From Cardinalis cardinalis (Eukaryota > Chordata > Aves > Passeriformes > Cardinalidae), in the NCBI GenBank assembly GCA_014549065.1, contig JACDOX010000224.1:980835-1044834 (forward strand): 64,000 nucleotides of DNA. Direction: 5' to 3'. Shown piece after piece: positions 12,061-25,000 of the stretch. Under the pieces are notes generated by a model. It was not told the DNA's origin. It made no database searches and was given only the letters and a program-made list of their open reading frames with translations. A program made the translations under genes and the position numbers. The stretch's first letter is position 1. Each line of letters begins with the position of its first letter.

Positions 12061-12784
12061 AACTAGGTCAAGTTGGGATAGGCTTTGCCTAGTCTCTCTT
12101 GAATCACTTAAATCTTGTTTTATTTGGTCTTTGTCTTGCATCAAATGAATAAACTGAGTAATATTGGTATATGCTACAGCGCAAAATCGAAGTGGCTAAG
12201 GTTACACCGTCCTTCAGAGGATTAGCATGAAAAAGGTCTAATTCTACAAGGTCTTTTATAAATTATTCTTGGTCAGTCATGTTATGTTTTCCCTAAGCAG
12301 ATAAGGAGATAACACGTTAGTCTAATAATCCTCATGTGCGGCAACATCTGCGACCAAATTGTGAAGATACAACTGTCCCAGGGGAAAAGGGGCAAGAAAG
12401 GGAAGACTATTCCAAGCATATTTTCTAGCAAGGATCCCTGCTTTATTTAGCAGAGAAGAGGAAGGTACTCTATTAGCCATTAGACATGGCATCATAGCTT
12501 CTTATCACAAGTAAAACAATCAGCAATAATGCAGTAGGGCAGAAAAGAACAGAACTTTATCAGTTTGAACCAACCTACTCATTTATACTTGGAGAAGGAC
12601 CTACTGTCAGCAGACACAAGTTTGAAAGGAAATTTCCCACTAGACAGTAATAACTTACTGACAAACCATGCATNGGTAGGAAAACCCAGGAGTAGTTCTA
12701 TGTTTTTGCTTTTTTTAGTTGAGCAAGGGAAACCACCTTGTTCCTGAAAGTGCTTTATGTTACCCCTGATGACTGGATCTACTT
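12061..12784. other. Spacer between two LTRs
   Basis: About 720 bp with no recognised gene. It may include the unrecognised left end of the next LTR or leftover internal retroviral sequence, but no retroviral motif was seen. Confidence 0.45.
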
Positions 12785-13334
12785 GTGATCCAGTATGGGG
12801 CTGTAGTTTGGGCTTGTGTTGGAAACAATATTGAAAACTGGGATGTTTTAGCTGTTGCTGAGCTGGATTTGCACAGTGTCAAGACCTTTTCTGTTTCTCA
12901 CCCCACCAATGAGGGGGGCTGGGGATGCACAAGGAATTGAGAGGGGACACAGCTGAGACAGCTGATCCCAAGTGACCAGAGGGATATCCCACACCATGTG
13001 GCCTCATGATCANCACATAAAGCTGGGGGACAAAAGGGGAAGGGGAGGGACACTTAGAGTGATGGTCTTTGTCTTCCCAAGTCACTGTTCCACGTGATGT
13101 TTCCCAGCTTTCCTGAAGATGTCTGAACACCTGCCTGCTCATGGGAAGTGGTGGATNAATTCCTTGCTCTGCTTTGCTGGTGTGTGTGGCTTTTGCTTTA
13201 CCTATAAAACTGTCCCTATCTCAGCCCATGAATTTTCTCACTTTTACCCTTCTGATTCTCTCCCCCATCCCAGCAAGGGAGAATGAGTGAGTGGCTGCCT
13301 GGGGCTGGGCTGCTGGCTGGGGTTCAACCACAAA
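12785..13334 (+). mobile_element. Probable ERVL-type solo LTR, plus orientation
   Basis: This resembles a widespread bird ERVL LTR family recognised from memory. Landmarks in order: TTCTCACCCCACCAATGAGG near 12896, GGATATCCCACACCAT near 12982, a TATA-like CACATAAAGC near 13014, the late GGGAAGTGGTGGAT near 13143, and the terminal region around GGGGTTCAACCACA at about 13319-13332. The poly(A) region near 13201 (CTATAAAAC) looks decayed. The right end is fairly clear; the left end is uncertain by tens of bases. No internal coding sequence adjoins it. Confidence 0.6.
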
Positions 13335-15329
13335 AATCTCCCATCTTTTAGACCTGGAGTAACTCCACTGAAAAAATTACAGATTCGGAAGACACCTATT
13401 TTTAAACCAAGAAGATGAAACAAGCCCTGATTTACCTTGTTCTTTTCAAATGAAACAATCTAGCAAAATAGTTTCATGTCTGGTATTTTGGTAAAATCTC
13501 TGTGGTAGTTCTGCAAAAACTACCATGTGGCATAAATGAATCACAAACTTGTCTGACTTTTGTGTTAATGTAAGTGACACTATTTATTTATGTGGCCAGA
13601 ATTATTTTGGGTCTTGGAAATGTGAATCCTGTGGCATGTTATGGTACTCTGCAGTTCCATACTAAATGTCACATGTACAAGAGCATTTAATTCTCTAATT
13701 CAGAGCAGAAATTGCTCCCAAACTTTGCATATGTGTGCATATATGCGTAGATATTTTGCATAGACCACAATGCACCCTGACTCAAAATGTGGTTTAGAAG
13801 AGAAACTCCGAATTTCTCAGTCTGGAGAATGACAGAAGAGGTGGGGGAGGCAAGGTGGGGAGGAGTGTAAAGATGAATTTTTTTAATACCCTACTGCAGT
13901 ACCGTACTGGAGAAAAGTTTGGAGGAAGAGGTAGCTGCAATAATCATTCCTTCATTCCTTCTCAGTCACTTGCTTCAACCCAAGAGAAACATTGATTTCA
14001 TCCTTGTTCAGTTAGTCTAGGTGTTCAACCCAAAGGGATCAAGTCTGTTCTGGACTTTGAGTCNTCAAAATAGACCCAGGTGGTTCCCCTGGTAGTATTC
14101 ATAGCAAGTAAAAAGAAGTAAATGTGTAGCTTCACTTACTTCATAATCAGAGTGACTGTGCTTTTCACAGCATGTACTTGCACAAGAACTAAGCATTTGG
14201 GATGCATTAAATTAATGTTTAAAACAAAACAAATGATCTCTTCTGACTTCTGTTTTTCTCAGCCATNTTCATATAACTCACCTTGTCAACAAGGTAAGGC
14301 ACTTCATCACTGGCTTAAAACTTTGCATCTCAGAAAAACCATAATTGAACAAAAGGTGGCTTTTATGGTCTATATAAATTAATCTCTCTTCTTATNTGTA
14401 TCAGTACTGAATCAGCTTTTTATACACAGAGGTAAAACACATGAATTAAGAAATATTTTTTGCAAGTTGCAAAGTATTATGCAAAAGGATGATCACTCTT
14501 TTTTCCATTTTAAGCAGGTCTGATGGTGTCTCTTCCTTTCAAAGGAAACTGTCAAGTAAGGTTTTATTTAGTTTTTTTCAACATCTTCATAATACAGAGC
14601 AGCTGCTTAAAATGTTAATGAGAAATACCTTCCATTCCCTGTTTTACTCTTAGGCATTTCAGGAAATTTCTAGAGCTTCATTGCTGTCTAGACTGTAAGA
14701 TCTATGGAGCAAGCAGCACCAACACCCTTCCTGCAGGAGCAAAATGCAGTGAAAGGATGCAGCATTAAATGGGTTTTTGTGCTGTTTGTAAGTACCCCTG
14801 TCCCAGAATAAGGCAAGTGTGTGCCAAAAGGAATCCCAGCTAATGTGAAGAGGCAGGGTGCAGACAACAGGGATATGGCTTTTTTTCCTGTCAGTGGCAC
14901 TGCCAAAGGTATTGTTGCTTAGCCTTTGGAGAAAATAAATACATTAAAAAAGGAATTGGGCCCCTTCATTCCTTTCATCCTTTCATTCACTCTGTTTCAG
15001 TCATTGTGAAATACCTGCATTAGGTCTTGGATTAACTTAAAAATAAATAAGAGNCATTTAACCAAAAATGGTTTTGCTCTTTTGTCTAGAAAGGAATTAA
15101 TTTGAACACTGAAGTGTAGCCTAAAATACACATCTGGAAATGGTATTTTTAGTGCATTAATGTGACATTTTATTATGAAGACTAGACTGGCACAAAGTTC
15201 AGCTAAAACAGTCCAAACAGAATTAGCCTTTCTATCTGAAACTTGAAAAGAGAAACTATTTGGTAGAGTACTTCTTCCTCTGTTCTTTTGTTTTCCTTTC
15301 CTTCCAAATATACACAGCCTTAGGATAGT
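13335..15329. other. Intergenic spacer between LTR and TMEM255B 3' end
   Basis: About 2 kb of AT-rich sequence. No gene, RNA or repeat family was recognised. Confidence 0.55.
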
Positions 15330-15841
15330 ATAAACATACACAGTGAACTTTATTGTAAAATAATTGCCACACTTTATTGGTACAACACTTTCACCAGAAG
15401 AGTTATTAAACACTACAAGCAAACAAACTCTTGCTACCCAAAATTATTGACTCTGGGAGCTCCCGGCTACTCACTCAGACAACACAGGCTAAAACCCCTC
15501 ATTATTGGTTCATGAAAGCAGAACACATATCTCAAGTGTTTTCTTCATTTTTCCTCTTGAAGAAAATCTTTTCTGCAGTGGACTGGGAGGGAAACATCTC
15601 ATGCTTACAGTAGCTAGAAAGTTCTACTCCATCTGACTGCAGGCACACTGAGTGGTGATGTGTCTGCCCTCACAGCTCCAGGGCTCTGCCCTGCTCACAG
15701 GGAGATGTGGCTAAAAGCAGAGTGGCAGTAACACTCTGTGCTGGGCTCCTTTGGGAAGTCTAGTGCCTGCACAGCACAGTTTCCAGAGGTTTCTTTAAAA
15801 CAAAAGAAAAGCCTACCAGCTACTAAAATAAATTCTTTGTT
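15330..15841 (-). other. TMEM255B: TMEM255B 3' untranslated region (inferred extent)
   Basis: About 0.5 kb after the stop on the minus strand, ending near two poly(A) signals. The extent is inferred from those signals only. Confidence 0.55.
15349..15378 (-). promoter_or_regulatory. TMEM255B: Pair of poly(A) signals for TMEM255B
   Basis: The minus strand has AATAAA at 15373-15378 and again at 15349-15354, about 470-490 bp after the stop, followed by a T/G-rich stretch (15310-15345 on the minus strand). This arrangement suits cleavage near 15330-15355. Confidence 0.55.
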
Positions 15842-16009
15842 CTATGGTGCATATGGTGGAGGCTTTTCCCCAGGCAAGCAGTAAGTTGGTGTGTAGAGGG
15901 CTGGAGCATTTGGGGGAAGNCCATAGCTGGAGCTGGACTGAGATGGAGGCTGAGTTTCTTCTGATAAAGAAATGTCAGTAGATGATGTTCCTGGAAAATT
16001 GCTGGCAGG
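15842..16009 (-). CDS. TMEM255B: TMEM255B terminal coding exon, proline-rich tail
   Basis: 168 bp encoding 55 residues plus TAG (15842-15844), phase-0 entry with acceptor tctgatacag. It runs from PASNFPGTSS to GEKPPPYAP. The end carries PPPY, which fits the PPxY motif bound by WW domains; a role in ubiquitin-ligase recruitment is inference only. Base 15920 is N and falls in the third position of a glycine codon (GGN), so the protein is unaffected. Confidence 0.93.
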   Translation of the reverse strand, partial: PASNFPGTSSTDISLSEETQPPSQSSSSYXLPPNAPALYTPTYCLPGEKPPPYAP

Positions 16010-19000
16010 CTGTATCAGACAAGGAAAAATAACTTCTTCAGTAAAGGATTACAACCCCATTGCAGCTTTGTGTTGTTTGCCATGTGTTACATTATAAGCC
16101 CCACGATTAAATTTCTCATGCATTGCAGCACAACATTAACTTTAGTTCTAAAGCACCTGCTTAAGTGTAGCAATGATGGTGCCTAGTGAAACAAGAGATT
16201 CCATCTGTAACCCAAGTCATTTTTAATAGACATTGTGCAGACAGCTTGGCAATACAGCAGAACAGGAATTTCTGCAGGAAAAGATGCTTGGCTTCCTGGG
16301 TGAGGCACAGCACCTGACTGACTGATTAGGTTACGTGTAGCTGCTCCTTTCCAGGCCTCACTGTGAAATTTAAATTACCTCAGATGTAATTAATCTCAGT
16401 TATAATACTTGCATAATTATTTGCCAAATGCAGATTCCTCTTAAGAGAAAATTTTACAGGTGGGCACGTGTCTCCCTCTTTGGCAGTCAGCTATGACGGG
16501 GCTTTGCCTGAAAAAGGCTTGATAAATAAATAGAGNTTGGGAAGTAGCCTATCTTCAGAAATAAGCAGGGTTCATTAAAACAAGAATGCATGTAGGGAAT
16601 AATATTCTGGATAAAATCCTACTACTGCTTTAAACCAAGTTTTGTCACTGATTTCAAGAGGGTGAGGATTTTACTCCTCCTCTCATATGACAGCACATGT
16701 CAGCCTGTGGGCTTCAACTGAAGACTTGGGCTCAGGTACCCCCAGGTTCAGACTTTAAAGTGAACTTAAAGTGTCTGGAATTTAAAAACGAGATAAAGTA
16801 ATCNTGGATCTTTTCCAAAGGAAATGAAAAATCTGGGCAAGTGACATTCCCTGCTGCTAAAAAAATTAATAGCCACAATCTAGAAGGCCAGGGCCAGGGC
16901 NGCCCTTGGACCATGGCATCTCAGAGCTGTCCAGGGCTGACAGACCCCATGCCAAGGTGTTTGCTTCCTCCATGGGGCTCCGTGTGAGCAGGGACTGCTG
17001 CCCTGGGTCAAATCCTCCTGGCAAGGAGAATGTTGTCCTGCATTTGTACCACACAGTGACTTAGTGAGTGAGAATGGGGACATCCCAACAGGAAGGTTTG
17101 TTTATGCCCTTTAACCCTCTGAGGCAGTGCAGGTACACTGACAGACCTGCTAGATACATCACCTCCAAACTTAGGTGTTGTGGTTTTGGGTTAGCTTNGG
17201 GCTTTATTTATTTCAGAGTTGTTGCTTCCCTCCTCTCTCAATCTGCAACCACTGCTTCCATCTGTTTGCCTGGAACTGTTTCTGCAGTGAGTTCTCTCTA
17301 GCAGGAGTAACTGGAACAACCCATAAGTGCTGCCATCACCAGCAGTCCCTGCCCAGCTAATCAGGACCATTACCTGCCCAGCTGGCTGGCCTGTTACCAA
17401 GACTAGATATGGCTGAACTGTACCAGTAAGGGATGNATTATTTTGTTGGCACATGTCACAGTAAACAAAAGAAATGCTGGTTACATCCTTTCAAAATGCA
17501 TTCCTGCTATCACCATTTCCTTTTGCCATATGGCTGATTTNTTTTATAGACTTTGCCTCTCTGGCCAGCATTTATTCAGTGAGATACTGCATTCAGCAAA
17601 GGATCAGGAATGAATGCCCACTAGTTACTCTAAAGGGTAGAACAGCTCAGTCAGGGTCTTCTACTCTGTGGACAGCTAAAACTTAATTCAGTTCCCCACA
17701 TCTAAGTGTGCAGCCCTTTTGGGATGCCATGGGATATCCCAGATGTCCCTACAGATGTAAGCCAGGGACAAAGGGACCTGAACCTGGATCTTCTCAGAGT
17801 AGCACCAGGGGACAGGTGGCTACTTGATCTCATTATCAGACAGTACTAGATCCCTATATGCCAAGAGCCCCCGTGTTCAGTCAGATGAATTCCAGACTGG
17901 GATTAAGGACTACAACCATCTGAGCAGAGCTTGTTAAGGTCTGAATCCAGCAGCTTGAAGCACTTAGATGGAACATGAAGACCTCCAGCCCCATGGATTC
18001 AGCCCACAGCTCTCAAGCAATGGAAGCAGATGACAGTTAAGCTTCTGGCTAATCACTTCTGTTTCCATTATTCACTATTTGTACCTCTGAATAAGTTTAT
18101 TATGATTTTTTAAAATTCATTTACTGATGCAGAAATTACTTCTCTCCAAACTGCAACATAATGAGTTAATACATACAGGGAGGTGACTTGATTTTATTTT
18201 TTTCCCCACTAATAGAGTTAAGTTTTCCCACTGTGTCTTACTAACCATCCTAGTGGATCCCAGTGTTTCTTACTAACCTCTCCTTACTTGGGGACAGCTC
18301 ATGGTGTCTGCCTCTGAATGTTATAAAAGGGAAGGAATTTATTTGAAAAAGTAGAAATTTAGGGAAATAAAAGAGGTTATTTTGGAGTGCAGATAAGAAT
18401 TTGGGGTAAATGCAATGTATTTCTAGTTCTCAGTGGACACAGGACTGAACAGTCACAATGGATCCTCATGACTCCTTACATGAATATTTTCAGCTTAATT
18501 TCATGTGTTTCTACCCCCTTTTCTCTCTACTCTTAGCAACTCTTACCTCACCAGCAGGTAAGAGTCCAAAGGACAACCAGAGAAATCCTGAGGTCTGAGA
18601 ACAGACCAGAAAACCAGGCACAGACAAAGTCATCCCATAGANAAACCTGGGAGCTGGGATCCAGCTAAGACCTGCCTCTGCAGAGTTTGTACTGAGTAGC
18701 AGCTAATGCTTTTGTGGTGGTGTGAGAGGGCTGTGTGTCTGTACTGTACCTGAAGAGGCAGGGGGTAGGAGGGATAGGTAGAAATTGTTGCTGCAGAAGG
18801 ACAGAACCCAGCGTAGGTCAGGATCTGCTGGGCAGGATTGTACAGGATCTGAGGAGGAGGTGCAGCACTGAAGGCAATTTGGGACAGAGGTACCTGTTGA
18901 GCACACAAGACAACAACACATCAGTACAATGTAGAGGGGGCTGGAGCAGGAGCTGCTCCTAACACAGGCAACAAGACAATTTAACAGCTTTCTATTTTCC

Positions 19001-22000
19001 AACACAATACTAGTAGTACAAAAAACCAGCAGACAGAATGAGAGGAGGGTGTATCCGGAATGAGTTTTCTAAGTAAAAATACACAGCTATTTTAATCTTC
19101 TTCCCTTGGAAAAAGGCTGCTGGTGCTTCCCTAGCAACAGTTACAGAAGCACTGGCAGGGCTCCAGATCTGAGACACCCTGAAGTGCACAGCATACAGCT
19201 TTGGCTGCCTCTTCTTATTCATCCAGCACCAAACACCAAGTCCTTCACCATTTGCTGCAGACTCCTTCCAATGGCAACTATCTGATGCCCTCAAGTCTTT
19301 TTTCTCTGCTTTCCTACACAGATTTATCTAGATCTCCCTTTCNAGACCAGTTGCTCCTCTTTCATAGCTCACTCTCATTTGGGAAATGGAGTTTTCTGCT
19401 GGCTCTCCAGCATCACTCTCAGTGTGCTTACCTCATTCCTACTGGAGAAAATCCTTCTCTCATGGCTTTATTGGCGTGTCTTTTAATTACAATGCAAAAT
19501 NAAGTTTGAATGAAGCAGTAATAGCTCGCGTTAAACCAGCTAAAAAATCTTAGTCAGGAAGAAAGATCAAAAGCTGGATGTGAAAAAGGGTTTGTGTTAA
19601 ACCCTAAAACCCTGTGCTATACAACAATTTGTGAAAGACAGCAGAGCAATAGAGCTTTGTGAAATATTTTCATGAGATAAATCCAGTGGTTTCTTTTATT
19701 TCCTTTGTTTTTGTTAGCAGATTCCTCCACATGAGAGCATGGNATTTTCTTTTCACTGAAATAATAAAATATGGTAGTTGCCAGACAAATGCTGAAAGCA
19801 GCAGCCAGGATTTTTATTTTTTTTTTCCACTTCCTTTCAAATTTATCAGTGGGAGATATAAACTACTGCACCCTCTGGAGACAGCATGAGATCTCTCTGT
19901 CATTGAGAAAGAGGTATATTAATTGTGTTTGTACATGGAAAACATCATCTAGGTCACTGATGTACCACATAAGGTTACTGAAAAATCTAGGCCTTACTTT
20001 CCTGGGGAAATCTGGCATTTCAGGAGCTGACATGGAGAAAGACTGGGATCAAAGGCAGAGAGCTTATTTCACAGGAGAAGGCAAAAGTCTCTCATCTTCA
20101 AGGCACCCTCCTTGAAACACTCTCATCTGCAAGGAACCCACCTTTCTACCTGCCCTGCTGGGTGGATATGGTGGGGAAAAGACACTGCCTCAGGAGTAGG
20201 GAGGAGCAGGTAACCTGCTTGCTTCAGACCCAAAGGTTTGGGGCCAGCACACAGCCCCAGAGTGCACCCTTCCTCCCTCAGATCCCTCTGACACAGATGA
20301 GTCAAGAAACTTTACCCACGGATGTGCAATACAGATGCCTGTTCTGCCTCTGTCACCAACTTTCTGGTGTGGGTCTCTTTGGGTGCTGCTGTGTGACCCC
20401 CTTTGGCTTCTTCTCTTAAGGACCTTTCTCAGTCCTCTCNCATTCTATCCACTCACAGAGCAATGCTCTCCAATTGCTAAGGACGAACATCTCAATAGTC
20501 CTAGAAGACAAATTTGGGGAGTCATCCATGCCACACCTACTAATTCAAAGCACCTTCTTATCATGCTATCTGGTCTCAGCTCAGGGCCAGCAACAATTTG
20601 TGGTTACTGAAGCTGGTTGGATGCTTTTATCAAGTATTCCAGTAATTACTCTGTGTTAAATTACTCACCTAAAATACACGGGTGGGTTGAGACATTCTAA
20701 ACTGCAACAACACCCAAGTCAAAGAGATAAGGAGCTACGAACTAGCCAGGAGTGCTAACAGTGCCAGCTCACTCAGCTCACTGGCCTCANACAGACCTGC
20801 CAGAGCATTTATGTCTGACCTCCAGCTTCTTTTCACATCAGACTGCACCTGTAGTTGCATGAGTGCTAAGCCATGAACCCATGGCAAGTAGCTCAGTAAT
20901 TAGGGGTTCATTTTGCTTTCCTTTTTAGAGCAGGGTGAAGGAAGAGGAGAGGGGATAAAGGAATGCTATTTAATCTCTTCAGATTCCTTTAAGGACTGCA
21001 AGAAGGAGACTAATTAAAACAAATTTAAAAGGCATCCCCTTCCCACCATCCTCCNATCCTCCCCTCAGGACTATCAGTAGTTCAGATTAATGCAGCCCTA
21101 AACTCAGGGCAGGCAGATTCCTTGGCAAGGTGTGTCAGACAAACATCCAGAAGTCATCAAATGAACACGGGACAGGGAAGGGAGTTTCTAGATTAACTCT
21201 TCATCAGCAAGTGAAATTTTCCATGTAATTCTTTACCTGCAACTTCTGTAACATATAATCACTGTGTGTTATCATTTTGGGTACCTCGACTACATCTATT
21301 GATGTAATATCTTGATCTGCTTTTTTGTTAGAGGTGACTTTAAGGTAACTAACTCCATGTCCTATATCCAAGCATGCTGTAGATCTTAAAAGGAGATCAG
21401 GGGAGCGTCCAGGGTCTGCAGGGAATTCGTCACAAGAAAGAAAAGCCAAAATAATCAAAACAACACATTTTTCTGTCCAGGAAATATGATGGGTTTAAAG
21501 GAAAGGGCACTGTTTTGCAAAGTCTCCCCTTTGTAGCACGGTTTGGCTGCCAGCATTCCCCAGAGATAAACATGATGTTTCTTGTTTGACTAGTCAGCCT
21601 GGCCTTGTGTTTTCTGGAAGTCAATCCCAAAGCAATGCTGTGAGGCATTTCAGGGGGCTATGCAGTTTTCCCTGCAAAATGCCAGTGAGCATTTATGTCA
21701 GAAGGTGACATCTTAAAGCAAAGTAAATAGTTCTCTCACATCCTTTAAAGGTTTTTTTCCTGTTTTTATTTCAGTCCCATGCCCCTTTCTTTTCCTCTTC
21801 TACTNGATGTTTTCTTGGCCCCTGTCTTCCCTCAAGAGTTACTCCTTTTGTAAGGAAAGGGAGCAGCAGATTAGCAAATTATTTCTGGTACTAACTCAAA
21901 AGAACCCTGAGAAAGCACAGGCAGGAGCAAGGAGCAGACATTGCATTTTGGATTGCTGCTTTAGTAAGGCTTTCACAAGCATAGCTGAGGTGACTGACAC

Positions 22001-25000
22001 AAATGCATCTTTCCTTTGAATTATGACATCCTTTTCCTGCTCACATTCAGTGGAGACATTGAACAGCTTATTCAGATGAGGTTTGTAGTTGGAGCCCTGA
22101 CAGACTCACCCCAGCTAAGCCTGGGGTCAAGCTGCACATCCACTGCTGCTGTGATTTCCCTCCATGGTTTTATGTCACCCAGTCAGAGGACCCAGACCAT
22201 GACCCAGGCTCTGCCTCCCAGCTAGGGAATGTGCCAGATCATGGAGACTGCAGTTCTCCCAGGAACATCTCCTTGGCCTGATGTTCCTCACGAGCAGTGC
22301 AGTGATGGCCCTGCAAAGCACAGAGCTGTATCAAAGCATCAGCCCAAATCTCACGCAAGCTTAGGTTTGAGCAAGACAGGTTAGATGGACTCAGGCTGGC
22401 TCTCTGCATGCTTCCCACAGCTGCACTCACATGCACCTGCTAGGCAGGAGGATTTGGGGGCACTAAGCTGCAGTGCTNTCCCAAAAACTTACTGTAGATG
22501 ATAGCTGCCTTCACTCCACATGCAAGCTGCTCTTCCCCTCANTTCCCACTGTGGTTGTTTCTGTTCCCCTTCTGCTCCTCTCACAGGGAGGGGATGAATT
22601 AAGATGGCAAAACTGCTTTCTACTCCCTTTGGGCAGCTGCAATCTTCAGTGGCTGGCTGCAATCTGTTATCAATTCCTTGCAGGAGTCCCCTGCATAAAG
22701 GAGAGCTCAGCTGCAAATTTCTTACACAAGACAGCTCAGGGTGCTTGTTTGGCTTAAGCTGGACAGAGGAATATTTCCAGGAAACACTGCAACTCTTAAC
22801 AAAGGTGAATTTCAAACAATTCATATGGCCCTGCTCTACTTTAAACATGGTTTTAAGCACCCAACACACGTTGTAGATAGCCTGGGCATGCTTCCTAGGG
22901 AATGCTGGGGGGTCAGAGCTGTCAGGCCTGATGGCCTCGAGTCTGACTGGATCTTTGGCTCTGACTGGGTGCCAGTTCTGAGCAGCCCCTTCCTGCCACT
23001 CNGCTCCCCCTCCTGTCCTGATGTGCAGCTCATCTCTGTTGCCTGCTCTATCTCTCAGTTATCTCTCATGCCTTCTCTTGCCTGCTCTATCTCTCTCTTT
23101 TTTTTCATTTTACCCATCTTTCTATTCAGTTTTCTCNCCTGTGTTAAATTACAACAGTGACCAGATACATCATGGATCTAAGATGGCCCGTGCTGCTACC
23201 ACAACTCTCTTTGGTTCCTGCACTTCACCTCCATCTCCACACCTCTGCCCATTTAGTTCTACTACTCTCCTGAGAGCCTAGTAAATCATGAGCCCCTTGC
23301 TTGGTCTATAGGCATTGCTTTAGCAAACAGGGCCACTGACAGTGATAATCCCAGGAACAGCAACTCCACCCTTTAATGTGTCAGTAAATCCAGACAAATG
23401 AGGGACTTTATTGGAGAATCCCTTTCACTGCACAGTCTCTTCTGAATGCTGTGGTGCACACAAGCACAGCACGGTGGTGTGGCACAGGGAGTAGTTAGTA
23501 GGCAGCATTCCTTAGCAAAGCAAAAGAGGATGTTGAAGTGTCCGAGCACACAACTGTTTAAATAAAAATTTAACTGGTAATTCAGAATTCATCCCCGTTC
23601 TTAGGGAAACNAACTACACAAGGCTGAGCAGTCACACGTAGGACTTGACTTTTACATGTTAGCCACAAATTATCATTCTCAGACTCCGTGCTGGCCCACA
23701 CATTCAGTGATGAATTAGAAGGGAAAAAACCTATGCCACCAAGTGAATTGCCAGCATTTGTTCACACTGTTGTGGTATTTGTCTTCCATTCATGTATTTG
23801 ACCGGGCTTGACCCACTTAGCTGTGAACAGCTGGCAAAATCTTTGCCTAAAGCTATAAATCCATGAGAGAGGCTGGATTGTTAAGGGACAACGACTCAAA
23901 ACATTCCTCCATTTGTTGAGACCCCAAGGCGCTCAGCTGAGCTGGAGGATGTGAATTTTTGGATGTGTAATGGCTAAACCTCTGATCTGATAAGGCACAG
24001 GGTGAATGATGGGCTGTGAGTGAGATAAGAGCTGGATCCCGTGGAGATGGATTGTTCCCATTGTCATGCTAATTTGTGGTCTCTAACACAAGCCACTGGG
24101 TTCTGGGGGTCCCCCTCCTCCCCCCGGGAAAGTACCAGGGAATTCAGGACATTTGCCTGTGGCATCTTTATCTCTACTGATGGGACATAACTGACTCAAC
24201 TGCTGCTAGGATGGGCAGCTATGCTGTCTTAGAAGGTGTTAAGGATTCCCAAAGCATCCCACATTCTTATGTCAAGCTCCCCTCCTAGTGGGAGGTACCT
24301 GAGCATTCCCACCTGAACCAGAGTGAATATAGACCCACTANATGCTGTGTTCTGGGGATTTCTCTCCACCATGTCTTCAGGATTTCCTCCAGCACCAGAC
24401 AGATGTGGTCAGCGACCACAACTTTGACCAAGACTGCACAGCAACCAAGCCTTGTCTCTTGTGGGTGGTGAGATCCTTATGCTNCTGTCCTCTCTCTCTT
24501 TCTTTCTCCTTGTGTGTGTCCTTGGGTGATGTTGTNGCACTTTCATATTGCAATTCTTTAATCTTTTATTACTATTGGTAATAACCACCAAAACGACTCC
24601 ATAGCTGTTTTCCTTTGCAACCAAATTGTTTCATAATAAACCCTACATTGGTTATTTAAAAGCAGTGACATTTAGTGTTGTTTCACTCAAATCTGCTGCA
24701 AGGGAGCTATTAGCAAGAACCTGGGTTACACTCTTAGTACCTTCTGCGGTGGCTCACATTCCAGACTCCCGCAACACCCTGGAAACATATTTAAAGCATC
24801 TCCTTTGTACATTTATACTTTCTTGGTCTTAATTTGATAATGCCAACATTCAGAAACCCCTCACATAAGGCAAAAGACTGTGAGCCTTACCATGTCTTTA
24901 AATGCCCCAAGAATGGCTGCGGTGATAATCCCCAGGAACAAGCCGATGATGTTGAGCACTGTGGAGGACCACAACAGTCTGTACAGGTGGAGCACATCCT

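Noticed and set aside
14997..15422. Minus-strand open frame of 141 codons below TMEM255B
   Set aside because: It overlaps the inferred TMEM255B poly(A) region, has no recognisable domain and has AT-rich chance composition.
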